64,000 nt of DNA from Microcoleus sp. FACHB-61. GTDB taxonomy: Bacteria > Cyanobacteriota > Cyanobacteriia > Cyanobacteriales > Microcoleaceae. Positions 26,225 to 34,663 of the stretch are shown piece after piece. The stretch is taken from positions 62,001 to 126,000 of the forward strand of contig JACJNY010000013.1 in NCBI GenBank assembly GCA_014695295.1, given 5' to 3'. Within the stretch, counting starts at the first letter, position 1; each line of letters opens with the position of its first letter. The position numbers and the translations under genes were made by a program. The notes beneath the pieces are model-generated. The model did not search any database. It was not told the origin of the DNA and saw only the letters and a program-made list of their open reading frames with translations.

Positions 26225-26296
26225 ACGAGTGCGAGAGTCCCGCTCGCTTGCTTGCGTATATATCACGTTGGTAAGGTGCGGATTGCGCACTCTGCG

Positions 26297-28189
26297 CTAA
26301 TGTGCGATCGGAATTCTGATAGTAAATTCCGTGCCCTTGCCCAATTGCGAACTACAATACAATTCGCCTTTGTGTCTTTCTACAATTATTTGATAGCTAA
26401 TTGACAAACCCATTCCCGTGCCTTTGCCAATGGGTTTGGTAGTAAAAAATGTATCGAATATGCGCTGCTTGACTTCCTCAGTTATTCCCGGCCCGTTGTC
26501 GGCAATTTTGATTTCTACAAAATTGCCGACAACTTCCGTGCAAATCCTAATCTCGCTGGGATTTTCTGCCATTTGTTGACAAATTGGCTTACTGTTCGCC
26601 TCCTCTAAAGCATCGATCGCATTGCTGAGAATATTCATAAAAACTTGATTTATCGGCCCGGCAAAACACTCAACCGGCGGCAAGTTTCCGTATTCTTTGA
26701 GAATTTGAATTGGCGGTTTTTCTCCGTTTCCTTTCAAACGGTGATTTAGAATTAACAGCGTGCTGTCAATACCTTCGTGCAGGTTAACGGGTTTCATCTC
26801 TGAATCGTCGTGCCGCGAAAAGTTCCGCAGCGACTGAACAATCTGGCAAATCCGCTCGACACCAACGCTCATTGAAGACAGCATTTTAGGTAAATCTTCT
26901 GCTAAAAAATCTAGCTCCTTTTCTTCTCTTGCCTGTTGAATTTCCGCGACTGGATTAGGATAGTGCTGTTGGTAAAGTTCTAGCTGGTGAAACAAGTCTT
27001 GAGTATAATTTGTGAGATGAGAGAGATTGCCGTAAATAAAGCTGACTGGGTTGTTAATTTCGTGAGCGACGCCAGCAAGTAGCAATCCCAAACTCGACAT
27101 TTTTTCGCTTTGAACTAATTGGGAATTAGTGGCTTTGAGTTGGTTAAGTGCGGCGGCTAGTTGAGCGGCTTGTTCTCTGCTTTGTGCTTCGGAATTATGC
27201 AAGGCTTCTTCGGCTTGTTTGCGCTCCGTGATGTCTCTCTGTACGCCAATAAAATGAGTTAACTTGCCCATTCGATCGCGCACGGGAGATATTGAAAAAC
27301 AATTCCAGAAAGCGGTTCCGTCTTTGCGGTAATTCTTTAATATTACCTTGCATTCGCTTTCTGTTTGCAAGGCCTGGCGAATTATTTCTACGGCCGCCGG
27401 ATCGGTATCGCTTCCGTACAAAAATCGGCAGTTTTTCCCAACAATTTCCTGTCGCCGATAACCTGTCATTTTTTCAAATGCGGGATTGCAATAAATAATT
27501 GGATGTTCTGGATCAGTGGCGTCAGAAATCGTAACTCCGGTGCTAGTAGCTTTTATAGCTCGATCGTACAACCAAAGCATTTCTTCTGCGCGCTTGCGAT
27601 CGGTAATGTCCCGCAGCGTAGCTAAATAAGCCATTTCTCCCTCCCATTCCGTTTCCACCACCCGCATTTCTACTACAGCATTTGCTTTGTGCTGGCGAAT
27701 AGCTTCAACTTCTGTTTGCACGACGCGAGTTCCTGCTGCTTCTGCTTTTCCAACTTGGGGAATAATATCCGTGTCCATCTCAATGTCGCAAGCTGAACCT
27801 TCTACTACCAAATCGCCAAAAAATGTTTGACCTAAAAGTTGCTCTGCTTTGCAGTTAAACAGCGCTTCTGCTGACGGGTTGGCAAAACACACAAGTCCTC
27901 GCTTGTTAACGATTGCGATGCCGTCGGCATTTTTTTCAATCACATTCCGAAACCGAGATTCGCTAGCTTTCAAATCCTGCTTTAGCTGTTCCATTGCTCG
28001 CTCCATCTGGTGCATTTCGCACAGACTAAGACTATAAGCTTCTGAAATGCTGGCCTCTGTCAAATTCTCGGCTCTTGTTTTGGGAATCTCTTGGTAGTCT
28101 GTTCTCTTGAACATATTTTGAGGACTTGTTTTATGATGCCTGCTAATATGACTGAGCTTATTTTCTGGATCGGCTTCTTGGAAAAACAT
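26297..28189 (-). CDS. LOV-domain sensor histidine kinase (likely blue-light receptor)
   Basis: The order is a first PAS (about 76-196), a second PAS (210-321) that is a canonical LOV domain, a short coiled coil, then H-box [17 protein letters not shown] with His 376 and the HATPase domain (DNGPGIT, GKGTGMGLSIS). The LOV signature is GKNCRFLYG with the flavin-adduct Cys at 254. Asn 286 (KNYRKDG) and Asn 296 (FWN) lie at +32 and +42 from the Cys, the spacing known for YtvA-type LOV, and a Gln is at 317 (FIGVQRD). In the usual GxNCRFLQ motif the last Gln is Tyr here. It is soluble, with no membrane segment. The kinase half closely resembles the protein at 3314-4384. No response regulator is adjacent. 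An alternative start is Met 26. Confidence 0.88.
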   Translation of the reverse strand: MFFQEADPENKLSHISRHHKTSPQNMFKRTDYQEIPKTRAENLTEASISEAYSLSLCEMHQMERAMEQLKQDLKASESRFRNVIEKNADGIAIVNKRGLVCFANPSAEALFNCKAEQLLGQTFFGDLVVEGSACDIEMDTDIIPQVGKAEAAGTRVVQTEVEAIRQHKANAVVEMRVVETEWEGEMAYLATLRDITDRKRAEEMLWLYDRAIKATSTGVTISDATDPEHPIIYCNPAFEKMTGYRRQEIVGKNCRFLYGSDTDPAAVEIIRQALQTESECKVILKNYRKDGTAFWNCFSISPVRDRMGKLTHFIGVQRDITERKQAEEALHNSEAQSREQAAQLAAALNQLKATNSQLVQSEKMSSLGLLLAGVAHEINNPVSFIYGNLSHLTNYTQDLFHQLELYQQHYPNPVAEIQQAREEKELDFLAEDLPKMLSSMSVGVERICQIVQSLRNFSRHDDSEMKPVNLHEGIDSTLLILNHRLKGNGEKPPIQILKEYGNLPPVECFAGPINQVFMNILSNAIDALEEANSKPICQQMAENPSEIRICTEVVGNFVEIKIADNGPGITEEVKQRIFDTFFTTKPIGKGTGMGLSISYQIIVERHKGELYCSSQLGKGTEFTIRIPIAH

Positions 28190-28664
28190 ATTACAACCCT
28201 ACCAAATTATTTTTTAGATGAATGTGTGGCATTGCCGAATGTTCCCGTAAATTTACGGAGATAGCAATTTACACCCGATGCTAGCACACTACTTTTAGAA
28301 TTCATCCTAAAACATCGTTAAAATTTCAGAGCGATCGCCACCGCATTATCTATTACGCTTTATTAAGTATTTTAAACAACATTGACCCTTACGTAGCGAG
28401 ACGAACGGTGAAGGCTGGATATGCCTTCAATCTCGCTCGAAATCGACAAAATAACCAGCTCCACGCGCAAGTCCTAAATATTTAGAAGCCGCTGCTCAGT
28501 ATAAAATATTATATAATTTTGACAAAAAATATGGTTCAAAATAAGCGAACTCATCTTTAAAGATTCAAAAATTCTCATAATTAGCAATTACCCAATCATG
28601 TCCCTGCCGCCAGATTTGATATAGAATATAACCTGTCTATTTTTGCGAGCGCAACTTCAAACCA
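28190..28664. other. spacer between LOV kinase and purH
   Basis: 475 bp between divergent genes. A nested stem-loop is visible: AGCGAG (28395-28400) with CTCGCT (28432-28437), enclosing TGAAGGC (28409-28415) with GCCTTCA (28423-28429). The rest is AT-rich with one HIP1-like site. No coding frame stands out. Confidence 0.5.
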
Positions 28665-30209
28665 ATGGCACGTCTAGCACTTCTGAGCACCTCCAATAAA
28701 ACCGGACTAATCGACTTAGCGCGCAGTCTAGTAGAAGAATTTGAATTTGACATAATTAGCAGCGGCGGGACAGCAACTGCCCTCAAAGAAGCTGGAATTC
28801 CAGTCACAAAAGTTGCGGAATATACTGGTTCCCCCGAAATTTTGGGAGGGCGAGTCAAAACACTTCACCCGCGCATCCACGGAGGTATTTTAGCGCGCCG
28901 CGATGTACCGCAAGATCTAACAGATTTAAATGAAAATCAAATTCGAGCGATCGATCTAGTTGTAGTCAATTTGTATCCATTTGAAGAAACAATTGCGAAA
29001 CCAGGAGTTACTCTAGCCGATGCAATTGAGCAGATAGATATCGGCGGGCCGGCGCTCCTGAGAGCTTCAGCCAAAAACCACGCTCACTTAACAGTTTTGT
29101 GCGACCCCGAACAGTACAATACTTATTTGGCAGAACTGCGGCAAAATGGCGGCGAAGCCTCATTACAGTTCCGGCAAAAATGCGCGCTGGAAACCTTCAA
29201 ACATACAGCCAACTACGATCGCGCGATCGCAAATTATCTCAGCAGCCAATCCGCTGAAGAATCTTCGCTACCAGATCAGTTTAATTTATCAGGAAAAGAG
29301 TTGCAAACTCTCCGCTACGGCGAAAATCCCCATCAAGCCGCCACCTGGTATCAAAGCGGAAGTACACCGACAGGCTGGACGACTAGCACCATCCTGCAAG
29401 GCAAAGAATTAAGCTACAATAATTTAGTAGATTTAGAAGCAGCAAGGCGGCTGATCGTAGAATTCCCAGACACACCCGCAGCCGCTATTCTGAAGCATAC
29501 AAATCCTTGCGGCACAGCCTTGGGAACAACTATTTCTGAAGCGTATCAAAAAGCCTTCGACACCGATTCAGTCTCAGCTTTCGGCGGAATTGTCGCCCTC
29601 AACCGCCCGATTGATGCTGCTACCGCAACGGCCTTAACTCAAACATTTTTAGAATGTATCGTCGCGCCGGGGTGCGAACCCGAGGCCGAAGAAATTATCA
29701 AGAAAAAGGCGAAAGTTCGAGTATTAATTTTGCCCGATTTGACTCAAGGGCCGCCACAAACAGTTAAAATTATTGCAGGCGGTTTGCTGGTGCAAAACTC
29801 AGATAATATAGTAGAAGAAACTAGCAAATGGCGGGTTGTTACTGAGAAACAGCCGACGGCGGGAGAGTTGGAAGAATTGCTGTTTGCTTGGAAAGTAGCG
29901 AAACACGTCAAATCTAATGCGATCGTTGTGACGCGCGATCGCACTACAATCGGTGTCGGCGCCGGACAAATGAATCGCGTCGGTTCGGTTAAACTAGCAT
30001 TGGAACAAGCAGGAGAGAAGAGCAAAGGAGCGATTTTGGCCAGCGATGGTTTCTTCCCCTTCGACGATTCAGTCAAAACTGCGGCTGAGGCTGGAATAAT
30101 TGCGATCGTCCAACCGGGAGGAAGTATGCGCGATCGAGATTCCATTGAAGCCGCCAACCAACTCGGAATCACAATGGTTTTCACCGATATCCGCCACTTC
30201 TTGCATTAA
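28665..30209 (+). CDS. purH: bifunctional AICAR formyltransferase / IMP cyclohydrolase
   Basis: PurH performs the last two steps of IMP synthesis. The N-terminal MGS-like cyclohydrolase domain shows ALLSTSNKTGLIDLARSLVE, IISSGGTATALKEAGIPVTK and LGGRVKTLHPRIHGGILARR. The formyltransferase domain shows LRYGENPHQAATWY, AAILKHTNPCGTALG, DSVSAFGGIVALNRPI and the C-terminal ASDGFFPFDDSVKTAAEAGI. The length of 514 aa and the motif order match the family throughout. ATG 28665 encodes MARLALLSTSNKTG, the normal start. No other pur gene is adjacent. The IS630 element begins about 100 bp downstream. Confidence 0.97.
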   Translation: MARLALLSTSNKTGLIDLARSLVEEFEFDIISSGGTATALKEAGIPVTKVAEYTGSPEILGGRVKTLHPRIHGGILARRDVPQDLTDLNENQIRAIDLVVVNLYPFEETIAKPGVTLADAIEQIDIGGPALLRASAKNHAHLTVLCDPEQYNTYLAELRQNGGEASLQFRQKCALETFKHTANYDRAIANYLSSQSAEESSLPDQFNLSGKELQTLRYGENPHQAATWYQSGSTPTGWTTSTILQGKELSYNNLVDLEAARRLIVEFPDTPAAAILKHTNPCGTALGTTISEAYQKAFDTDSVSAFGGIVALNRPIDAATATALTQTFLECIVAPGCEPEAEEIIKKKAKVRVLILPDLTQGPPQTVKIIAGGLLVQNSDNIVEETSKWRVVTEKQPTAGELEELLFAWKVAKHVKSNAIVVTRDRTTIGVGAGQMNRVGSVKLALEQAGEKSKGAILASDGFFPFDDSVKTAAEAGIIAIVQPGGSMRDRDSIEAANQLGITMVFTDIRHFLH

Positions 30210-30306
30210 TTAAGTTCGTAGTGTAGTAATGACATCTTAGGTATCTCTCACGAACAAACAAGATGCCTGTTCCACAAAGAGTCAATTCTATTGTGGAATG
30301 GGCTTC

Positions 30307-31499
30307 TAAGCTGATACGCAGCTAGATTGTATAATATAAATATAAGATAAGCGATCATTAGTTATAATGTATGCCAGCCAAAAACCATCTATCTCAAAAT
30401 CAAAAACAGAGACTCATTAAACTATTAAAAGAGTCTGATGATAATTATGTGAGGGAAAAAGTTCTAATCTTATTGCTAATAAATGACGGAAAAACTTATC
30501 GAGAAATCAGTGAATTTATGGAGATTGCTTACACAACGGTAGCTTATTGGTCAGTTCATGGCGACCCAGATAATTTGGATAGTTTTTTAGATAAAAGAAG
30601 CCAAGGTAATTTTCGCAAAGTCACTCCAGAGTATGAAAAAATATTGATAGATACAATCGCTCAAGCTCCGGCAGAATATGGATATGAATTTGGGAGATGG
30701 ACGGCAGCCAGACTAGCAACATATTTAGAAAAAGTCACAAAAATTAAATTGAGTGGTTCCCAAATATCCAGGATACTACATAAAAAAAATACGTTTACAT
30801 TTGGGCTAAATATAGTTTAAAGGACAAACAAAATCCCGTTGAAAGAGAAGTATTTAAAGAGAAGCTATCCGAGTATTTAAAAATAACAAAACAAAGCCCA
30901 GAGCTTTTACAGGTATGGTTTTGGGACGAAAATGGATATAGAAGAGCGAGTGATAAGAAGAAAAACTTGGGGTAAAAAAGGTAGTCGAAAAAAAATCACA
31001 GGTCAAAGGAGAAGAGGCAGAGTAAATATCATGGGTGGATTGAGATATCATGACAAAAAAAGGTTAAATTTTGTAATAAAAAAAGGAGACTCGAATACGT
31101 TTTATGAGCAAATTAATGCCTTAAATGATTCGATAGTTCAAGAATGGAGAGAACTGGGTAATCAAGCTGAAAGTTTTGCCGAATCAGGAATAAAGATTGT
31201 AATTATTTTAGACAATGCTAGTTTTCATAAAAAGAAAGATATTCTGAGCCAAATATCAGCCGAAATGCCTCATATTATTTTAGAATTTTTGCCACCTTAC
31301 AGCCCCGATTATAATTTGATTGAATTGGTCTGGCATTCAGCGAAAGAATATATAGCACATCGACTGTTTAAGTCAGTAGAAGAATTGTCAAAATTACTAC
31401 ATAGATTATTAAATGAAGGAGAAATGGTTATCAAATGGGAGCGAAAAATCAAAAATAAAGGCAATGCTATTTTATCCGGTTTAGCTGCGTAGCAGCTTA
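30307..31499 (+). mobile_element. IS630-family insertion sequence with terminal inverted repeats
   Basis: The left end TAAGCTGATACGCAGCTA (30307-30324) is the reverse complement of TAGCTGCGTAGCAGCTTA (31482-31499) with one mismatch. Both ends carry the TA dinucleotide expected as the IS630/Tc1 target duplication. The element is about 1.19 kb and contains one transposase gene split by two frame changes. The transposase stop lies inside the right inverted repeat. The right end abuts a truncated IS4 transposase with no spacer. Confidence 0.85.
30371..31492 (+). pseudogene. IS630 transposase, frame-shifted
   Basis: The N-terminal part (30371-30820) is a helix-turn-helix protein: NDGKTYREISEFMEIAYTTV and WTAARLATYLEKVTKIKLSG. 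At a run of eight A (30783-30790) the logical continuation moves to the -1 frame (YVYIWAKYSLKDKQNPVERE, then LLQVWFWDENG with the first catalytic Asp). A second change near 30925-30935 returns to the original frame for RVIRRKTWGKKG, IILDNASFH (second Asp) and LPPYSPDYNLIELVW (Glu). The first shift sits on a slippery A tract, as in IS elements that make their transposase by programmed frameshifting. The second has no obvious slip site and is probably a disabling mutation. All three DDE residues are still encoded. Confidence 0.82.
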
Positions 31500-32299
31500 T
31501 TCCTTTATACTGCGAAATACTCCCCAAAAGAGGCAGCACGAATCTTCAAGAACAACAAAATTTAATTACACCTGTTTTGGACTTGCTACAAGATTATCAA
31601 ATAATTATTCTAGGCGGATGCGAGAATTTGGTTCTGTCAAGCTGGCGCAATGGCTCTGTGACGTAAGCGTCAAGTTTGTATTAAGAGTGAAACAAGAACG
31701 ATACATACAAGCTGAAAAATCCGAATATCAACGTCTAATTGAGTTAGGACTAATGCCAGGGACAGGCTTTTATAGAAGCGGGGTTAAAGTTACTAAACAA
31801 AAAGGTTTTGGCTTATTTGATGTAGCAGGTTATTGGAAAAGAAAGTACAGAAATAACGGGACTTCCGAAGGGTGGTATCTGTTGACTAATGTAGGTAGTT
31901 TAAAATTGGCGATCGCCAGTTTTAAGTGTCGGAGTGGAATAGAGGCTATGTTTAAGGATTGTAAGACAGGAGGTTATAACGAAAGAAAATAGTCATGCCT
32001 GTTATGACCGCTTAAAGTCATTAGTCTTGTTAATAGCGATCGCATACACTTGTGCAATAATTAAAGGTTGTACAATCAAACAGATGGGAATTCAAAAATA
32101 TGTGGGTCGGGTGCAGGAATTAGGGCGAACGGTACGTCGTCATAGCAACTTTTGGATAGGTTTATATGGTGAATGTTGGGTGACCGGAAGTGAAGTTTGC
32201 CAAGATTTAGTAACTAAATTAATGAGGATTAGAAGTAATAAGCGACCATTTTTTCAGAAGGGGATAAGGGCTAGAACCTTGATTATATCTACTCTTTGA
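31500..32299 (+). pseudogene. IS4-family transposase remnant, 5' truncated and frame-shifted
   Basis: Coding resemblance begins immediately at the right end of the IS630 element (LYCEILPKRGSTNLQEQQNL, then LDLLQDYQIIIL). A two-base insertion near 31616 breaks the LGDREF motif, after which REFGSVKLAQWLC and AGYWKRKYRNNGTSEGWYLL continue in another frame. FKCRSGIEAMFKDCKTGGYN carries the YREK-like acidic residue. A further shift near 31980 leads to LKSLVLLIAIAYTCAIIKGC and the C-terminus, ending at TGA 32297-32299. The N-terminal half with the first catalytic Asp is missing. A GACGGGGT/ACCCCGTC hairpin follows at 32298-32317. Confidence 0.82.
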
Positions 32300-32692
32300 C
32301 GGGGTTGTCACCCCGTCAGCACCGATGATGTATTCTAAATCTACTGCCGTTTGCTCGTATGACATATTGGCACTCAATCTCAGACAACATTGTTCCAAAT
32401 GTGGACTAATTCTTGTGCAGGGCTTAACTCCGAGTAGTTTAGCTTGTTTCTCACTGATTTTGAGTATTCCTAATGTACGGGTAAGTTGTCTGGTTCTACC
32501 TGCCGTAGTTCCTGTTGATTGCTTAAAAAAAAAGCAGCAATTTCGGGACTGACATACGGCTGTTGCTGTGTCTGAATAGTTTTTTCTATACTTCCTTTGC
32601 GTGAACTGTTGTTCAGATTCAGCTTCTGTATATAAAATCTCCGCAATTGCTCTGGTATATTCTTGCAGCTTTCTTTGTTTCTCTGGATTCAT
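32300..32692 (-). pseudogene. ISKra4-family transposase N-terminal fragment
   Basis: The minus strand starts MNPEKQRKLQEYTRAIAEIL and continues YTEAESEQQFTQRKYRK, then changes frame. Later it reads FFFKQSTGTTAGRTRQLTRT, LGILKISEKQAKLLGVKP and QCCLRLSANMSYEQTAVDLE. This is the conserved N-terminal third of ISKra4 transposases. It stops where the IS4 remnant begins, near 32300, so the catalytic part has been lost. The open frame extends to 32219 only by running into IS4 sequence. Confidence 0.75.
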
Positions 32693-32779
32693 AATTTTTC
32701 AAGAGTGGTAAACATATTTAATTATGGACTAATGAGGGGCATGGTATTTCTGAGTATTTGTACTCATCGCATAAGTGTT

Positions 32780-33082
32780 ATGCTCCCAATGACAGAAGCT
32801 GAAAAGCGACTATGGCAACACATTAGAAACAGACAGCTTGAGAATTGTAAATTTCGCAGACTATATAGTGTAGCAGCATTTGCGATCGACTTCTACTCGC
32901 CCGAAATCAAGTTAGCACTAGAAGTTGATGGTGACAGCCATTTCGTGGATGATCCTGTAGAATATGATGCAGAAAGGCAAGAGTTTATTGAGTCGGCAAG
33001 GATTAATTTTTTGAGGTTTACTAATGATGATGTTTATCATAATTTGGATGGGGTTTTAGAGGTTATTGTAGAGGGGATTTAA
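32780..33082 (+). CDS. DUF559 endonuclease-like protein (possibly N-terminally truncated)
   Basis: The 100-residue product MLPMTEAEKRLWQHIRNRQL continues ENCKFRRLYSVAAFAIDFYS, then LALEVDGDSHFVDDPVEYDA and EFIESARINFLRFTNDDVYH. This is the DUF559/Vsr-like PD-(D/E)XK nuclease fold, with catalytic-type Asp/Glu in AIDFYSPEIKLALEVDGDSH. Members usually have an N-terminal arginine-rich stretch (A-R-x-L-R-x-x-x-T), of which only the TEAEKRLW part is present. The frame is open upstream to 32663 with unrelated-looking residues from the IS junction. It lies beside IS remnants and before a C-rich repeat pair. It is probably a small solitary nuclease of unknown role. Confidence 0.72.
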   Translation: MLPMTEAEKRLWQHIRNRQLENCKFRRLYSVAAFAIDFYSPEIKLALEVDGDSHFVDDPVEYDAERQEFIESARINFLRFTNDDVYHNLDGVLEVIVEGI

Positions 33083-33264
33083 TCGTTTATAACATCGGGT
33101 GTTTTACCCCCCCCAGCCCCCCCTTGCTAAGGGGGGGAGTAAGAGTTAGCGCCTTGCTAAGGGTGGGAGTAAGAGTTAGGAGGGTAGATTAGATTCAATC
33201 GTTTAAAACATCGACTCTTTTACCCCCCCCAGCCCCCCCTTGCTAAGAGGGGGGAGTAAGAGTT
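33081..33264. repeat. duplicated C-rich/G-rich hairpin repeat
   Basis: Two direct copies of about 67 bp (33081-33147 and 33197-33264) start AATCGTTTA and end GAGTAAGAGTT. Each contains a run of 8-9 C, AG, then 7 C paired across TTGCTAA with 6-7 G. A partial third unit (CTTGCTAAGGGTGGGAGTAA) lies between them. This is a familiar kind of spacer element in cyanobacteria and could fold as a strong hairpin or G-quadruplex. Confidence 0.85.
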
Positions 33265-33297
33265 TCGATAGTCCAAAATCCAAAATACGAAATCGAT

Positions 33298-34659
33298 ATG
33301 AGCTCAAAAGTTACCCTCACCATCACTTCCGGGAATCTCAAAGGCCGAGAATTTACCTTTGACACCCGCACAACTTGCATTATTGGCCGCGCCAAAGATT
33401 GCTATCCCAAGATTCCCGACGACGAAAAACACCGCACGATTTCCCGCTATCACTGCTTGCTGGATATCAATCCTCCCGATATCCGGGTGCGCGATTTCGG
33501 TAGCAAAAATGGCACTTTTGTTAATGGCAAAAAAATCGGTCAGCGAGAAGCTCATCAAACTCCCGAAGAAGCTGCTCAAATTCAATTCCCCGAATACGAC
33601 TTGCAAGGGGGAGATGAATTTACACTCAGCGATACTTCTTTTCGAGTTGGCGTTGCCCTTGACCCGGAAATTGTGAAAACTGCCGAACATCAAATACCCC
33701 CTGCCATTCCCTCAAATCAAGCAAATCGGTGGGAAATGCTCAAAGCTTTTCTGTTGAAAGCGGTGGCGAATGAAAGCAATATCGGAGTTCTCGGCGATTA
33801 CGTTTTGCTCAAAGAATTGGGTAGGGGAGGTTTTAGTTTAGTTTATTTGGCGCGCCACAAACAAACTAACGAACAAGTTGCGCTGAAAGTGATGCTGCCA
33901 AAAGTAGCGGCAAATCAGCGGGCTGTTAATTGGTTTTTGCGAGAAGTTGAAAATATGAAAGTTTTAAAACATCCCAATGTGGTAGGATTAAAAGAGTTTG
34001 GTTATGCTGATGAAACTTTCTTTTTCACGATGGAATACTGCGACGGCGGCAGCGTTATTGATTTGATGGAAAAACGCGGTTTCAGCACTTTGCCGGTTGG
34101 TGAGGCTGTGGCTATTATTTTGCAAGTTTTAGATGGTTTGACTTACACCCATAATGCAGAAATTCCAAACGTCAGATTGGCTGATGGTAGTTTTGCAAAA
34201 GGACGGGGTTTGATTCACCGGGATTTGAAACCGGGGAATATTTTTCTGGCGAATGTGGGTGGGAAACAAGTTGCCAAAATTGGGGATTATGGGTTAGCAA
34301 AGGCTTTTGACCAAGCGGGTTTAAGCGGCCAAACGATGACTGGTAATGTTGTGGGCACGCCGTATTTTATGCCGCGACAGCAGGTAGTAAATTATAAGTA
34401 CGCGCAACCGGATGTTGATGTTTGGGCGGCTGCGGCTTGTTTGTATGTGATGATAACGGGATATTCCCCGCGCAATTTGCAGGATCAAGACCCGTTTTTG
34501 GCGGTTTTGCAAAATGATGCGGTTCCTGTGCGCGATCGCACTTCTGCGATTCCTCAACCTTTAGCTGCTGCGATCGATCGCGCTTTAATTGACAATCCTG
34601 AAATTTATTATAAAAGTGCGGCGGAATTTAAACAAGCTTTATTAAATACTATATCATAA
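33298..34659 (+). CDS. FHA-domain Ser/Thr protein kinase
   Basis: The N-terminal FHA domain (about 5-118) has IIGRAKDCY at 28-36, SRYHC at 49-53 and DFGSKNGTFVNG at 66-77, so it should bind phosphothreonine. The kinase domain (166-453) has the glycine loop GRGGFS at 175-180, VALK with Lys 197, the alpha-C Glu 216, catalytic HRDLKPGN at 307-314 and DYG at 330-332 in place of DFG. GTPYFMPRQQVVNYKYAQPD is the activation segment end. It lacks a transmembrane segment and PASTA repeats, so it is cytosolic and senses through FHA. It may autophosphorylate and dock to its own products. A GH44 gene starts four bases after its stop. Confidence 0.93.
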   Translation: MSSKVTLTITSGNLKGREFTFDTRTTCIIGRAKDCYPKIPDDEKHRTISRYHCLLDINPPDIRVRDFGSKNGTFVNGKKIGQREAHQTPEEAAQIQFPEYDLQGGDEFTLSDTSFRVGVALDPEIVKTAEHQIPPAIPSNQANRWEMLKAFLLKAVANESNIGVLGDYVLLKELGRGGFSLVYLARHKQTNEQVALKVMLPKVAANQRAVNWFLREVENMKVLKHPNVVGLKEFGYADETFFFTMEYCDGGSVIDLMEKRGFSTLPVGEAVAIILQVLDGLTYTHNAEIPNVRLADGSFAKGRGLIHRDLKPGNIFLANVGGKQVAKIGDYGLAKAFDQAGLSGQTMTGNVVGTPYFMPRQQVVNYKYAQPDVDVWAAAACLYVMITGYSPRNLQDQDPFLAVLQNDAVPVRDRTSAIPQPLAAAIDRALIDNPEIYYKSAAEFKQALLNTIS

Positions 34660-34663
34660 ATTA

